Positions 27,113-35,892 of a stretch of 64,000 nucleotides of DNA are shown here, in pieces; within the stretch, counting starts at the first letter, position 1; each line of letters opens with the position of its first letter. The stretch comes from Enteractinococcus helveticum. Its GTDB lineage: Bacteria > Actinomycetota > Actinomycetes > Actinomycetales > Micrococcaceae. The stretch lies in assembly GCF_001657475.1 (NCBI RefSeq), contig NZ_LXEY01000008.1, positions 20,507-84,506 on the forward strand, read 5' to 3'. The notes under the pieces are model-generated. The model had not been told where the DNA came from. It did not search any database and was given only the letters and a program-made list of their open reading frames with translations. A program made the translations under genes and the position numbers.

Positions 27113-27826
27113 ATGAAAACGATCACCCTCCGCGGCAATATGGCCGGCGACGTAATCCTCTACAACGAGGACGACATTGAACGAGTCCGTGGTGTTGCAA
27201 CGGTTATTGAAAACCATTACAACCCTAAGACCGAGCAGTACGACAAGCAGCAGGACTTTCCGTTCACCGTCTTTGGACGCGAAGCGTTGAACTTGGCAGA
27301 AACGGTTGCCAATATCAAAGACGAAACCGGAAAGTACCCTCCGATGGCCATCACATGCCGAGTTGAGTCATACAAAGAAGAAGGCGAAAACCGCAAAGGC
27401 GACGTCGTGGATAAGACTCATCTGAGTCTGACCATGATTGCTGGTGGACCAGACCTTCGCTGGCACGTTGGCTCACTGGAAGAAGATGGCCTTGCAGACG
27501 AGGCTCGTGAAGCACGCGAATCCCGCTCTAGTCGTGGCCGCTCAGGTCGCTCCGGTGGCCGAGGCCGTAGCCGTCGCCGCGGTCGTGAAGAAGAAGCCGA
27601 TGAAACCGATGACATCGACGAAGACGTCGAAGAAGATGTTGTTGATGAAGATGGCGCTGACGAAGAGGAAGAAGAGAAGCCACGTCGCTCTCGTTCATCC
27701 CGCAGCTCGTCACGCTCCGGTGGAAGTGCATCGCGCTCGGGTGGTTCAGCCCGGTCGTCCCGCACCTCCCGCTCGTCACGCTCCCGCTCCGGTGGGTCGC
27801 GCCGGTCACGCGGATACGATGACTAA
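27113..27826 (+). CDS. ssb: single-stranded DNA-binding protein-like, with RS-rich tail
   Basis: 237 aa. Residues 1-120 look like an OB-fold SSB core (ITLRGNMAGDV at the start, FPFTVFGREALNLAETV in the middle). The remainder is exceptional: an Arg/Ser/Gly-rich stretch, a very acidic block (about residues 160-185) and a second RS-rich block ending GYDD instead of the usual DDIPF-like tip. It would coat ssDNA during replication or transfer. AAAGGA lies about 9 nt before ATG 27113, so this start is preferred over TTG 27104. Three motif copies upstream suggest strong expression. The SSB call is good but not certain. Confidence 0.65.
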   Translation: MKTITLRGNMAGDVILYNEDDIERVRGVATVIENHYNPKTEQYDKQQDFPFTVFGREALNLAETVANIKDETGKYPPMAITCRVESYKEEGENRKGDVVDKTHLSLTMIAGGPDLRWHVGSLEEDGLADEAREARESRSSRGRSGRSGGRGRSRRRGREEEADETDDIDEDVEEDVVDEDGADEEEEEKPRRSRSSRSSSRSGGSASRSGGSARSSRTSRSSRSRSGGSRRSRGYDD

Positions 27827-27858
27827 GCATTTCCGTTAGCACTTTGCCGTAAGGCACC

Positions 27859-27896
27859 TCGCCCATCAGGCCATTGCGGTCTGGTGGGCGATTTTT
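27859..27896 (+). terminator. Rho-independent terminator after the SSB gene
   Basis: TCGCCCATCAG (27859-27869) pairs with CTGGTGGGCGA (27881-27891) with one G-U pair, followed by TTTTT. Confidence 0.85.
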
Positions 27897-27920
27897 CTAC
27901 CACCGGAGAACGTAGAGAAC

Positions 27921-28339
27921 ATGGTTACAGCACAATTCATCGACGATCCGCTGATTCCGCGGGTCGATGTGACATTTGGCTTCAACGACAAAACCGAGGA
28001 CGGGACACGCCTTGTGGATGCTGTCAAAGCCCTGCCATCTCGCACCTGGAATCCCAAGGACAAAACCTGGTCTATCACCGGCACCGGCACTACCGATCAC
28101 CCTAACGATGTATTAGAAGACCTCGGATTTTTCATCGACACCGAGCTCGATGACCACTGGCACCCCGTCGCAGTTCCACATGGCGGCGGCTCGTACCGGG
28201 TTTACCACCGATTTGCCGGATACGATGACGTTGCCGCCGATATTGGCCGCGGTGCCGTCTGGTCAAAGCCGCTGGGCTGTTTCATCGTTGACGCCACTGA
28301 TCTCTCGGACGGCCAACGGATCACGGTGCGGGGCCTAAA
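27921..28339 (+). pseudogene. 5' part of a SNF2-family helicase gene interrupted by an IS
   Basis: Codons 1-139 encode the N-terminal domain (MVTAQFIDDPL; RTWNPKDKTWSI resembles the small N-terminal repeats of SMARCAL1-like helicases). At 28340 the frame enters an inserted element and stops at 28376. Removing the element and one copy of the 5-bp duplication rejoins the frame exactly to 30065, giving RGLKTDCADQ across the junction. Confidence 0.9.
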
Positions 28340-28504
28340 CCTTGATCCACCGATGAGTAGTCGGACGTCTGCCTAAAATTCTTCGGTGGGTCCGTCACCG
28401 GTTTTGGGCAGGGTGAGGTCTGCCAGCCTGTTCTGGTCTTGTCCACTGTGAGTTTTCCGGGTGTCCTTTCTGCCCCGGCCTGGTGCCCATCAAAGAGCTC
28501 TTGG

Positions 28505-29938
28505 TTACGTCCTGGATTCTTGAGGTGGCGGCGATAGGGCGGTGTTCCAGAGTCGGGTGAATGCTCTGGCCCATTTCCAGCCGGTGGGTAGATGCATGAT
28601 GAGTCGGCGTGCTCGGTGAGCGATCCGGGCCGGGACGGTGATAATTTTCTGTCGGATACTCAACGCCCGTGCCCGGGCCAATGCGCCACCGACGATCGTG
28701 GCGGTGGTTCGCATCAGATTATGGGTCATGGTAGCTGCTACCAACCAAGCGGCGTTGGCTTGAAATCTACCGGACGGCATGTGGGCTAACGGCCCGGCTT
28801 TCAGTTCGGCATGGACTTGTTCAATAATGGCGTGTTGGCGGTGGCTCTTATCTGCGGCAACGGTGTCTAGCACTGTGGTGGGTATCGTGGTGAAAAACGC
28901 GTGATACCGGTACGTGGCAAACAACTGGCCTTGGGTGGCAGCTAGCTTTTGCAGGTTTTTCTCTGGCACTCTGCGCACCACCAACCTCCCGGTGACGTGG
29001 TCAGCAGCATCTGGTTTTGACGAAAATGCGGTGAAGTCGACTTCAGCAACTTCGGCGGCAGAAACCCATCGCTGAGTATGTTCATCCCTGATCGCCTGCG
29101 TGTACTCGATCTTCTGCCAAGCCGTTTGGTCAATGGTGGCAATAGCTTTTCGCACGGCGGCGTTCAGCGGCACCGTGACTGACAATTGGGCATCATTGGC
29201 CAGCACGGCTTTGGCGACTTTGGCCGAATAATAGGCTGAGTCAGCTCGTACCACCACCGCAGCATTCTGCCCAGACAACCGGCCAAGTGTCGCCAACGAA
29301 TCGGAGAGGAGTTTATGGGCTCCCCGCACTGAATGAGCAGCGCCTTTGCGCAGCTGCTGACCGATAATGATCGGGGCGGCCTTGGCGGTGGAAGCTGTCA
29401 CCAGCAGCGCGTTGAGACCGCGGGTGTTGTTGTAGCCAATCCCTGCACCCTGTTTCTTGGGTGAATAGACCTCGACGACGGTGTCATCGATATCCACAAA
29501 CACCATGTGTTCACCATGACCAGCTAGCGGACCAACGGGCAATAATGGCGTCTGGGTGCCCAGTCTAGCCAGAAAACGTGATGAGACCGCGGCCAGTTGT
29601 TTGACATGACCATGGGTATATTCTCGTAGATGCGAGCCCAGGGTGGAGGGCGCATACACCTGATCGAACAACGACGTCATCCCGCCGTGACGCAGCAAAT
29701 CCATGCCATCAATACTGTCGGCACCAGCAGCCATGCCCGCCACCAACGAGCTGATCTTTGCGCCAGCGTTGGCGCCTTTATCTGCCCCAGTATTGGCGAC
29801 TGTGACCATCTGCTGGGCTAACTGGGCCAGCCCGGCCTGCTGCGCTAAACGCATGACAGGGACCAACCCAGCCGAAGACACGAGATTGGGCTCATCAAAC
29901 GAATACGACACAGCAGCTTCGGTGTGGTTAAATAGCAT
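28505..29938 (-). CDS. IS1380-family DDE transposase
   Basis: 477 aa. VFVDIDDTVVEVYSPKKQGAGIGYN and VRADSAYYSAKV hold the first catalytic aspartates in the pattern of IS1380 transposases, followed by a C-terminal region with AHMPSGRFQANAAWLV. Length is normal for the family and there is no frameshift, so it is probably active. No CCGGACAC motif precedes it. A long imperfect inverted repeat lies just before the start. Confidence 0.9.
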   Translation of the reverse strand: MLFNHTEAAVSYSFDEPNLVSSAGLVPVMRLAQQAGLAQLAQQMVTVANTGADKGANAGAKISSLVAGMAAGADSIDGMDLLRHGGMTSLFDQVYAPSTLGSHLREYTHGHVKQLAAVSSRFLARLGTQTPLLPVGPLAGHGEHMVFVDIDDTVVEVYSPKKQGAGIGYNNTRGLNALLVTASTAKAAPIIIGQQLRKGAAHSVRGAHKLLSDSLATLGRLSGQNAAVVVRADSAYYSAKVAKAVLANDAQLSVTVPLNAAVRKAIATIDQTAWQKIEYTQAIRDEHTQRWVSAAEVAEVDFTAFSSKPDAADHVTGRLVVRRVPEKNLQKLAATQGQLFATYRYHAFFTTIPTTVLDTVAADKSHRQHAIIEQVHAELKAGPLAHMPSGRFQANAAWLVAATMTHNLMRTTATIVGGALARARALSIRQKIITVPARIAHRARRLIMHLPTGWKWARAFTRLWNTALSPPPQESRT

Positions 29939-29942
29939 CTAC

Positions 29943-30012
29943 GAGGTGCGTCTTTCGGACGGGAAATATTGGCTTCAACACCTACTATTTTCCCACGTCA
30001 AAGACGCATCTC
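29943..30012. repeat. imperfect inverted repeat upstream of the transposase
   Basis: GAGGTGCGTCTTT near 29943-29955 pairs with AAAGACGCATCTC near 30000-30012, and GGGAAAT pairs with ATTTTCCC farther in. In the IS this may block transcription entering from outside or hold the transposase promoter. Confidence 0.5.
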
Positions 30013-30064
30013 TACGTTAAAACGCCGACACCACCACATTATTCATCGGTGGATCAAGGCTAAA

Positions 30065-31763
30065 GACTGACTGTGCAGACCAGATCATCGATGACGCAGC
30101 TCAGATGCTCATCCATCCGCTGGATCACTACGACCCATCGCTGATCCAAGACCTTGCCGACATGACCTCTGAAGAACATCAGGGACTGCTAGATGAGGCA
30201 GCAGAAGTCTTTGGGGACCAGCGCGACGGGTTTGGCGGACAGCACTACGCTCTGCGACAATTTCAGCAAGCCTCTGCCTACGCTGTGGCCGGGGCGCGAA
30301 AGCTGGTGTGTCACGATATGGGCGCTGGCAAGACGTGTATTGCTTTGGCAGCTGTCGATCTATTGGACACCCAGCGACTGCTGGTGGTGTGCCCCCCGAT
30401 TGTGGCAACGAACTGGGTTTCGGAGATCAACCAGTGGCTGACACCAGTGTTTGCCACAACCCATCCAGACCAACAGCCCGGAAAGTTCAAAGCCGCTGAA
30501 TCGGGTCCCTGGGTGCGCCGCATAGCATCTGGACGCAAGCTACCTGATGCCCCCGAGGTCGGTTCGCTAGTTGTGCCATCATCATTGCTACAACGCGACG
30601 ACGTGCGTGAACTCATTGATGCCTTCTCCCCAGATGCCATGATCTTTGACGAGGCACACGAATACTCCACATGGCAATCACAGCGATCCATTGCCGCCCG
30701 ACAGCTGGCTCGTACAATCCCTGTTGGCCGGCGCTTGGCCGTGACCGGAACACCAACCGAATCACACCCCGGCGAGATGGCGAACCTGCTGGCCATCACC
30801 GGCCAGCTGGAGGCAGTGTTCGGCTCTTATGGCGAATACATGGACAGATACACCACCCTAGATAATTTCGGCAATCCAAGAGCACTTAAGAAACGCCTGC
30901 CCGAACTTGCCAGCATCATGGACACCCTGTGGGTGAAGAAGACCAAGGCAGAACTGCTACCTCACCTGCAAGGCAAATCCCACGACTGGCGACTGTTTGA
31001 TGTCTCTACCACCGAGTATCGCAAAGCCCACGCTGAGGTTATCGACAACATCATTGAAAAGCTCGGCGGTGTCCACGAGGCTGCTGTCTTAGATGACAGC
31101 GACATTGCAGATTTTGCCGACAGTTTTGGCATGGGCATTATGTCACCGATGTTCCGGGCGGCAGGTCGATCAAAGATTGAGCCCGCTCTAGGGATGATCG
31201 AAACCCTCATGCGACAAGATGACAGTTCGCCACTGATTGTTTTTGCTCACCACCAGGATGTCGTCAATGAGCTCTACGGCACGCTCATGGACGAAACCGA
31301 CTATGAAATCGACGTGCTTGACGGTGCAACCTCAGCAGATGACAGAGGTCAGATCGTCGATGATTTCCAAGACGGACAAATTGATGTGTTGATTGCCTCC
31401 ATTCAGGCAGCCGGCGTCGGGGTCACGCTCACCCGGTCTCACCGCCTTGTGTTCGTCGAGCACTGGTGGACTCCGGGCATCAACGCTCAGGCCATGGATC
31501 GGGCTGACCGTATTGGCCAAGACAAACTGGTTGAAGTCACCCACATGGTCGCCGTGGGCACCTTTGACGAACAGGTCCACAACGTGCTGGCCAAGAAGAT
31601 TGAATATGTCGGCGTGATCGACCCTGGAGCTGATGTGGGCGAATCACAAGACATGGAATCGTCCATCACAGAGATTATTTACGATGTCGTCGAAGCTGCT
31701 GTAAACAAAGCCCGACGCGAGCAGAAGAAGCAGCGAAAGTCGTCGAAGAAGTCGAAGCGATAG
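30065..31763 (+). pseudogene. 3' part of the SNF2-family helicase (ATPase core)
   Basis: The fragment holds the whole helicase core: Walker A HDMGAGKT, DEAH in MIFDEAHEYS, and the C-terminal RecA domain with VFAHHQDVV and RADRIGQ, the SNF2 motif VI. An ATG at 30105 could start a 552-aa protein, so the core may still be made if transcription comes from the IS or from inside. Before insertion the gene encoded about 705 aa. SNF2/SMARCAL1-like proteins remodel or anneal DNA at forks; loss of the N-terminal domain probably alters substrate binding. Confidence 0.85.
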
Positions 31764-31791
31764 GGGACACCAATATATTCCAGCAGCTTTG

Positions 31792-31802
31792 CCGGACACG
31801 GT
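31792..31802 (+). promoter_or_regulatory. CCGGACACWRT motif
   Basis: CCGGACACGGT, 17 nt before ATG 31809. Confidence 0.65.
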
Positions 31803-31808
31803 AAGGCT

Positions 31809-32051
31809 ATGAACACCGAACCACTGGAATACGCCATCAGCCACGCGCCAGCGTCATGGACGCCTATACTCTGGATCGCCGCCATCTTGACAGTCACCTC
31901 TATCGCTAGCAGTGTCTGGCTGAAGCTGTCGCCATCGGACAACCTCTACGACATCCGAGAGCTCGTAGCTCGCGTGTGTATTTTAGCGTCATTTATTGCC
32001 ATCACGCTGAACTTTGTGATCGGCCTTTTCGCCTGGCTGGTGGTGCGATGA
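31809..32051 (+). CDS. small two-helix membrane protein
   Basis: 80 aa with membrane segments at about residues 19-37 (ILWIAAILTVTSIASSVWL) and 55-78. No family is recognised. The stop overlaps the ATG of the next gene by 4 nt, so the two are coupled. Confidence 0.6.
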   Translation: MNTEPLEYAISHAPASWTPILWIAAILTVTSIASSVWLKLSPSDNLYDIRELVARVCILASFIAITLNFVIGLFAWLVVR

Positions 32052-32242
32052 CTGGTCGCTTTGAAGCAGTTGACCTCAACACAGCGCAACACGGTATCTT
32101 CGAGCCATCGGATGACGGTGTGTTCTTTCGGACAGATTTTCACCAGGTGCACCGACTTCGCGGCCCTGTGCTGACGGACTACCGCCGCATGGGTGTACAG
32201 TTGCACCGGCTGGTGTACTGGACTGGCGACACCACTGACTAG
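32048..32242 (+). CDS. small hypothetical protein
   Basis: 64 aa starting at ATG 32048, overlapping the previous stop (ATGA). Begins MTGRFEAVDLNTAQHGIFEP. Soluble; function unknown. Confidence 0.5.
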   Translation: MTGRFEAVDLNTAQHGIFEPSDDGVFFRTDFHQVHRLRGPVLTDYRRMGVQLHRLVYWTGDTTD

Positions 32243-32254
32243 ATAGAGGGTAGC

Positions 32255-32265
32255 CCGGACACTAC
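32255..32265 (+). promoter_or_regulatory. CCGGACACWRT motif
   Basis: CCGGACACTAC, 17 nt before ATG 32272 of a C5 methyltransferase. Confidence 0.65.
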
Positions 32266-32271
32266 CGGTGC

Positions 32272-33420
32272 ATGACCCTCACCGCAGTATCAACCGCAGC
32301 CGCATTTCGTGTCCCAATCCTCCATGACCCCGCTCCGCTATCACGCCCCACCGTCATCAGCCTTTTCGCCGGAGCAGGTGGCACCGCGTTGGGCTTTGAT
32401 CATGCAGGGTTCGATCACGTGCTGCTGTCAGAGATCGACAACGATGCAGTGGCCACACTTGCCGCCAACCGTCCCGAGTGGACGGTCACCCACGGTGATG
32501 TGACCGACATAGACTTCACACCGTTTTACGATCAGGTCGATGTCGTTGAAGGTGGCTTCCCATGCCAGGCGTTTAGTTATGCCGGCAATCGTCAGGGGCT
32601 AGCCGATACCCGAGGCACAATGTTTTTTGAATTCTCACGCGCCATTGCCCAGGTGATGCCCAAGGTTTTTGTGGGTGAAAATGTGCGTGGTCTCCTGAGT
32701 CACGACAAAGGCCGAACCATAGTTACGATGCTGGATGAACTCTCAGCCATACAAGACCCATCTACCGGTGCAAGCTATCGGATCGGCTATCGCATCGTGA
32801 AATCCCAAGATCACTTTGTACCGCAAAACAGGTTGCGAGTCATCATTGTCGGTGTGAGATCAGACGTCGGGGACACCACTTTCTTCCCGAAGGATCAGCA
32901 GCAGCTCTATACGCTGGAGGACGCCATCGGCGACCGACCACAAGGCGATGGTCAAGCCTATTCTGAAGCCAAGCACGCGGTATTAGACATGGTGCCTGCT
33001 GGTGGACACTGGCGTGACCTGCCAGACAACATCGCCAAAAGCTATCTGGGCAAGGCATATTATGGGTCAGGAGGTCGCACCAGCATCGCCAGACGACTGG
33101 CGTGGACGAAAGCATCCCCGACACTGACATGTTCTCCGGCGCAGAAGCAGACCGAGCTATGCCACCCGGACGAAACCCGACCGCTCAATGTTCGAGAGTA
33201 TGCCAGAATTCAAACCTTCCCCGACAACTGGCATTTCGCCGGCGGGATCGGTAGTCAGTACCGTCAGATCGGCAACGCTGTGCCAGTCAACCTCGGATTT
33301 TTCCTAGCCCAGGCAGTCAGAGCCATGTTGGGCGAAACTGAACCCATCGACAGCGGGTACGTTGAACAAGCTACACCAACAGACCTCTACACCGGGGCGC
33401 CGGACACTGTAGGTACATGA
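32272..33420 (+). CDS. C5-cytosine DNA methyltransferase (Dcm/HhaI class)
   Basis: 382 aa. Motif I SLFAGAGG, motif IV GFPCQAF with catalytic Cys98, motif VI GENV (about 135-138), motif VIII QNRLRV and the C-terminal motif IQTFPDNW are all present in order. The target site cannot be read from the sequence. No restriction endonuclease is adjacent, so it is probably a solitary protective or anti-restriction enzyme. Its last codons contain the motif copy that drives the next gene, whose ATG overlaps this stop. Confidence 0.92.
   Translation: MTLTAVSTAAAFRVPILHDPAPLSRPTVISLFAGAGGTALGFDHAGFDHVLLSEIDNDAVATLAANRPEWTVTHGDVTDIDFTPFYDQVDVVEGGFPCQAFSYAGNRQGLADTRGTMFFEFSRAIAQVMPKVFVGENVRGLLSHDKGRTIVTMLDELSAIQDPSTGASYRIGYRIVKSQDHFVPQNRLRVIIVGVRSDVGDTTFFPKDQQQLYTLEDAIGDRPQGDGQAYSEAKHAVLDMVPAGGHWRDLPDNIAKSYLGKAYYGSGGRTSIARRLAWTKASPTLTCSPAQKQTELCHPDETRPLNVREYARIQTFPDNWHFAGGIGSQYRQIGNAVPVNLGFFLAQAVRAMLGETEPIDSGYVEQATPTDLYTGAPDTVGT
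33400..33410 (+). promoter_or_regulatory. CCGGACACWRT motif
   Basis: CCGGACACTGT inside the end of the methyltransferase gene, 17 nt before ATG 33417. Confidence 0.65.
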
Positions 33421-34133
33421 GTACAACAGTTCAACACCCCAGGCACCTGACAGAGCACGACAGTAGCTTTGTTCAACTGCAATCCGACGCCATCCCCGGA
33501 GACATAGTGCGCCGTGTCGAACAGCTGCACAGCGGAACACTGATCGCAACCCAGGGAGCTATCGCCACCATAAGCGACAAACAGGTCACCGACCGCGGTG
33601 GAGCAATCTTGGCACAGGCGGAGGACGATGATAATGAACATTTGACGATCTTTCACACCGCATCACTGGCACTGCTGCCAAACGTAGAGCACCACCACTG
33701 GGTTATGTGCTGGAACACCGGGTGGATATTCTTTGCCGACCCGGAGGCTGGTTATTACAAGGAAGTCACCACCCATACCATTCGACAGCCGCAATCCTTC
33801 GATGCCTGGACAGAAATGGCGCTAGGGTACGCAAATACACCATCGAACAGGCTAGACCATGGTCACGCATGGACTCCGGTGACTAACCGTACTCAAGTCA
33901 AAGCTGGCGACATGCTCGTGCGACACCTTCAGCTGCCAACCGGCACCACGGTAGAAATCAAGGGAGCAGTCGCTGAACTAACCGGCAACTCTGGAACTGA
34001 CCAAGAGCACTACATTGCCACCACAGCCGACGACGCGGTATTGCTGGACGAAACAGACTACCTCGCAGGCGGCCAAGCTGATCCGGTCGTGGATATTTGG
34101 CAAGTGCCGCAACCTGACAGCGTGACGCGATGA
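33417..34133 (+). CDS. hypothetical protein
   Basis: 238 aa beginning MSTTVQHPRHLTEHDSSF. Two repeats of a GDxVRxxxLxxGTxxxxxGAxAxx unit occur (about residues 27-55 and 166-195), suggesting two small beta-barrel-like domains. Proteins at 42852, 43223, 43654 and 44772 have related G-D/G-S strand segments. Function unknown. Confidence 0.55.
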   Translation: MSTTVQHPRHLTEHDSSFVQLQSDAIPGDIVRRVEQLHSGTLIATQGAIATISDKQVTDRGGAILAQAEDDDNEHLTIFHTASLALLPNVEHHHWVMCWNTGWIFFADPEAGYYKEVTTHTIRQPQSFDAWTEMALGYANTPSNRLDHGHAWTPVTNRTQVKAGDMLVRHLQLPTGTTVEIKGAVAELTGNSGTDQEHYIATTADDAVLLDETDYLAGGQADPVVDIWQVPQPDSVTR

Positions 34134-34152
34134 GGTTCAGACCTCGAAGAAG

Positions 34153-34485
34153 ATGCAGGCGATTGTGATGAACCAACACTCCATCCATCTTCCAGACCCG
34201 CCATCGTCTAAGCACTTTTGGCGCATCAAAACCAGCGTTTTCCACCAATCCACAGCAGTACAGTTGCGCCGACGTATCGGACGGTTCTCTGTCGCGGTAG
34301 CGACCGAATACTTGATAGCCGTCAGCGTACGATCCCTGCCAAATGTCGCCTACGATGCAGCATTGCGAATCTTGCAGAAGAGATCACAGAACAGGTCACA
34401 GAAAAGACAGCGAGAACAGCAGTATTTCAACGACAAGTATGACCGGCTAGCGTCTTTGAAAACCTATAACGGAGACTATTCGTAG
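34153..34485 (+). CDS. hypothetical basic protein
   Basis: 110 aa from ATG 34153, or 105 aa from ATG 34168. Begins near MNQHSIHLPDPPSSKHFWRI; the C-terminus is basic and helical (LQKRSQNRSQKRQREQQ). It has the look of small plasmid or phage proteins with HFWR near the start. Function unknown. Confidence 0.5.
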   Translation: MQAIVMNQHSIHLPDPPSSKHFWRIKTSVFHQSTAVQLRRRIGRFSVAVATEYLIAVSVRSLPNVAYDAALRILQKRSQNRSQKRQREQQYFNDKYDRLASLKTYNGDYS

Positions 34486-34536
34486 CACCGTTTGAACCGG
34501 CGACCTGAAGCCACCAGCTACCCTGATGTCAAAGTG

Positions 34537-34547
34537 CCGGACACAGT
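34537..34547 (+). promoter_or_regulatory. CCGGACACWRT motif
   Basis: CCGGACACAGT, 17 nt before ATG 34554. Confidence 0.65.
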
Positions 34548-34553
34548 CTGTGT

Positions 34554-35444
34554 ATGAGCATTTCAAAGACTTTTGCAGCAACGACCATCATCGCCGCGAT
34601 CAGCCTTGTGGCAGCACCGGCGCACGCGACCCAAGGCGAGCTTGCTATCGACCTGCTCGATGACATCACCATTGCCGAAGAACATGTCGATGCGCCCTAT
34701 GACCGCGACGAATGGGCACCCAGTGGCTGGGCTGATGCCGACGACACTGGCTGCACTACCCAACAAGACATCCTGATCCGCGACACCGAGCCTGCATCGC
34801 AAGTCATCGACGACGACGGCTGTACCTTGATTTTTGGCACCGCAGTAGACCCATACACCGGCGAGTTCGTTGAACATGACCGTGACGCAGCAGACTTCAA
34901 CCGCACCCCATTTGACGTAGACCACGTAGTCCCTATCGCCGAAGCAAACCGCAGTGGTGCACATAGCTGGGACGCCGACATGAAACAGGAATTTTATCAG
35001 GATAAAGATAACCTGCTGGCGGTGATCGCATCAGAGAACCAATCTAAATCTGACGCCGACATCGACAATTATCTGCCACCCAACCAAGGACTGTACTGCG
35101 ATTATGTCGCCACCACCGTTTTGGTCAAGCGCAAATACGATCTGACCATGGATCAAGCCGAGCACGATGTCGCAGCCTCGATCCTAACTGACGACGAATG
35201 TCAGGAAACTCCAGCGCACCCAGCAGTGACTATGTCCAGCATCGACGCCGACGCTGTTGATACTTCCACCCAGGAGCAATCCGGTGACCGTGACGCTGAC
35301 CACATCGAAGCAACCAACTTTCAAGCGGCCTTGGATGATCCAGTGGGCTGGGCTGGCGACAACCCAGTCTGGGCGCTAGCAGCAGCCGGTGTGATCGGCG
35401 TTGTCCTCTTGGGTGCACGAGGTGCCAGGAAGAAAAAATCCTAA
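34554..35444 (+). CDS. exported, membrane-anchored HNH nuclease (DUF1524/GmrSD-like)
   Basis: 296 aa. Residues 1-25 are a signal peptide ending APAHA. The nuclease core is DVDHVVPIAEANRSG (near 120-135) and DNLLAVIASENQSKSD, the His and Asn pattern of secreted actinobacterial HNH proteins, with CDYVATTVLVKRKY following. A C-terminal helix (PVWALAAAGVIGVVLLG) and a basic tail would keep it on the outer face of the membrane. It may degrade incoming DNA or process DNA during transfer. The nuclease call is firm; the role is inferred. Confidence 0.8.
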   Translation: MSISKTFAATTIIAAISLVAAPAHATQGELAIDLLDDITIAEEHVDAPYDRDEWAPSGWADADDTGCTTQQDILIRDTEPASQVIDDDGCTLIFGTAVDPYTGEFVEHDRDAADFNRTPFDVDHVVPIAEANRSGAHSWDADMKQEFYQDKDNLLAVIASENQSKSDADIDNYLPPNQGLYCDYVATTVLVKRKYDLTMDQAEHDVAASILTDDECQETPAHPAVTMSSIDADAVDTSTQEQSGDRDADHIEATNFQAALDDPVGWAGDNPVWALAAAGVIGVVLLGARGARKKKS

Positions 35445-35466
35445 CAACACGCGGTCTTGGTCGCTG

Positions 35467-35477
35467 CCGGACACATT
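35467..35477 (+). promoter_or_regulatory. CCGGACACWRT motif, short spacing
   Basis: CCGGACACATT, only 12 nt before ATG 35479 of a short leader frame. Confidence 0.55.
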
Positions 35478-35478
35478 G

Positions 35479-35538
35479 ATGAAGAACAGCAAACCCTCAT
35501 CATCTGGAAGGTGGCGACCAAGCCATGTCAAAGCGTAA
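35479..35538 (+). CDS. possible 19-aa leader peptide
   Basis: MKNSKPSSSGRWRPSHVKA begins right after a motif copy and overlaps the ATG of the next gene (35525) by 14 nt. It may provide translational coupling for the zinc-ribbon-like protein, which otherwise lies 58 nt from the motif. It is too short to be sure. Confidence 0.35.
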   Translation: MKNSKPSSSGRWRPSHVKA

Positions 35539-35794
35539 GAAATCACGGCCGCGCAAACAGTGCCGATGCGGAAAGCAGCAGCACTACAGCCTTGCTGATG
35601 CACGTGGCCAGCGATTGTTTCTGGGTGAACAGGGTCGAACGATGCAGCCCATCACCTACTACAAGTGCACCTACGGCTACTGGCACTGGACAAGCTCGGT
35701 CTACAACGAAGATGGCCAGATGATCGCCACGTTGCAAGACGTCCTCGACCATCACGTCGCCAAGCGGAAAGGCCAAGACCGCCACACGGCCTGA
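35525..35794 (+). CDS. small zinc-ribbon-like protein
   Basis: 89 aa. A basic start (MSKRKKSRPRKQCRC) is followed by a spacer and YKCTYGYWHWTS. The pattern C-x-C ... C-x4-WHxTS matches small actinophage and plasmid proteins thought to bind zinc. Function unknown; DNA or RNA binding is likely from its charge. Confidence 0.55.
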   Translation: MSKRKKSRPRKQCRCGKQQHYSLADARGQRLFLGEQGRTMQPITYYKCTYGYWHWTSSVYNEDGQMIATLQDVLDHHVAKRKGQDRHTA

Positions 35795-35796
35795 CC

Positions 35797-35807
35797 CCGG
35801 ACACTTC
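35797..35807 (+). promoter_or_regulatory. CCGGACACWRT motif
   Basis: CCGGACACTTC, 15 nt before ATG 35812, which itself lies in the stem of the following hairpin. Confidence 0.55.
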
Positions 35808-35808
35808 A

Positions 35809-35840
35809 AGGATGCACCCGGAATTACCTGGGTGCATCCT
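35809..35840 (+). promoter_or_regulatory. 5'-end hairpin (attenuator, stabiliser or terminator)
   Basis: AGGATGCACCC (35809-35819) and GGGTGCATCCT (35830-35840) are perfectly complementary with a 10-nt loop, then TTTCTT. If the motif is a promoter, the hairpin forms at the extreme 5' end of the transcript. It could also end transcription of the gene upstream. Confidence 0.6.
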
Positions 35841-35892
35841 TTCTTGCTGTCAGACCCATTTTACAAACCATATTCTTCCAGGAGTGCTCAAC

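Larger units (their letters stand above)
28340..30059 (-). mobile_element. complete IS1380-type insertion sequence (1720 bp) with 5-bp target duplication
   Basis: The ends are perfect 17-bp terminal inverted repeats, CCTTGATCCACCGATGA at 28340-28356 and its complement at 30043-30059. CTAAA flanks both sides (28335-28339 and 30060-30064) as the target duplication. One minus-strand transposase fills most of the element. The intact ends, intact transposase and exact duplication point to a recent insertion. The target is the SNF2 helicase gene. Confidence 0.95.
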
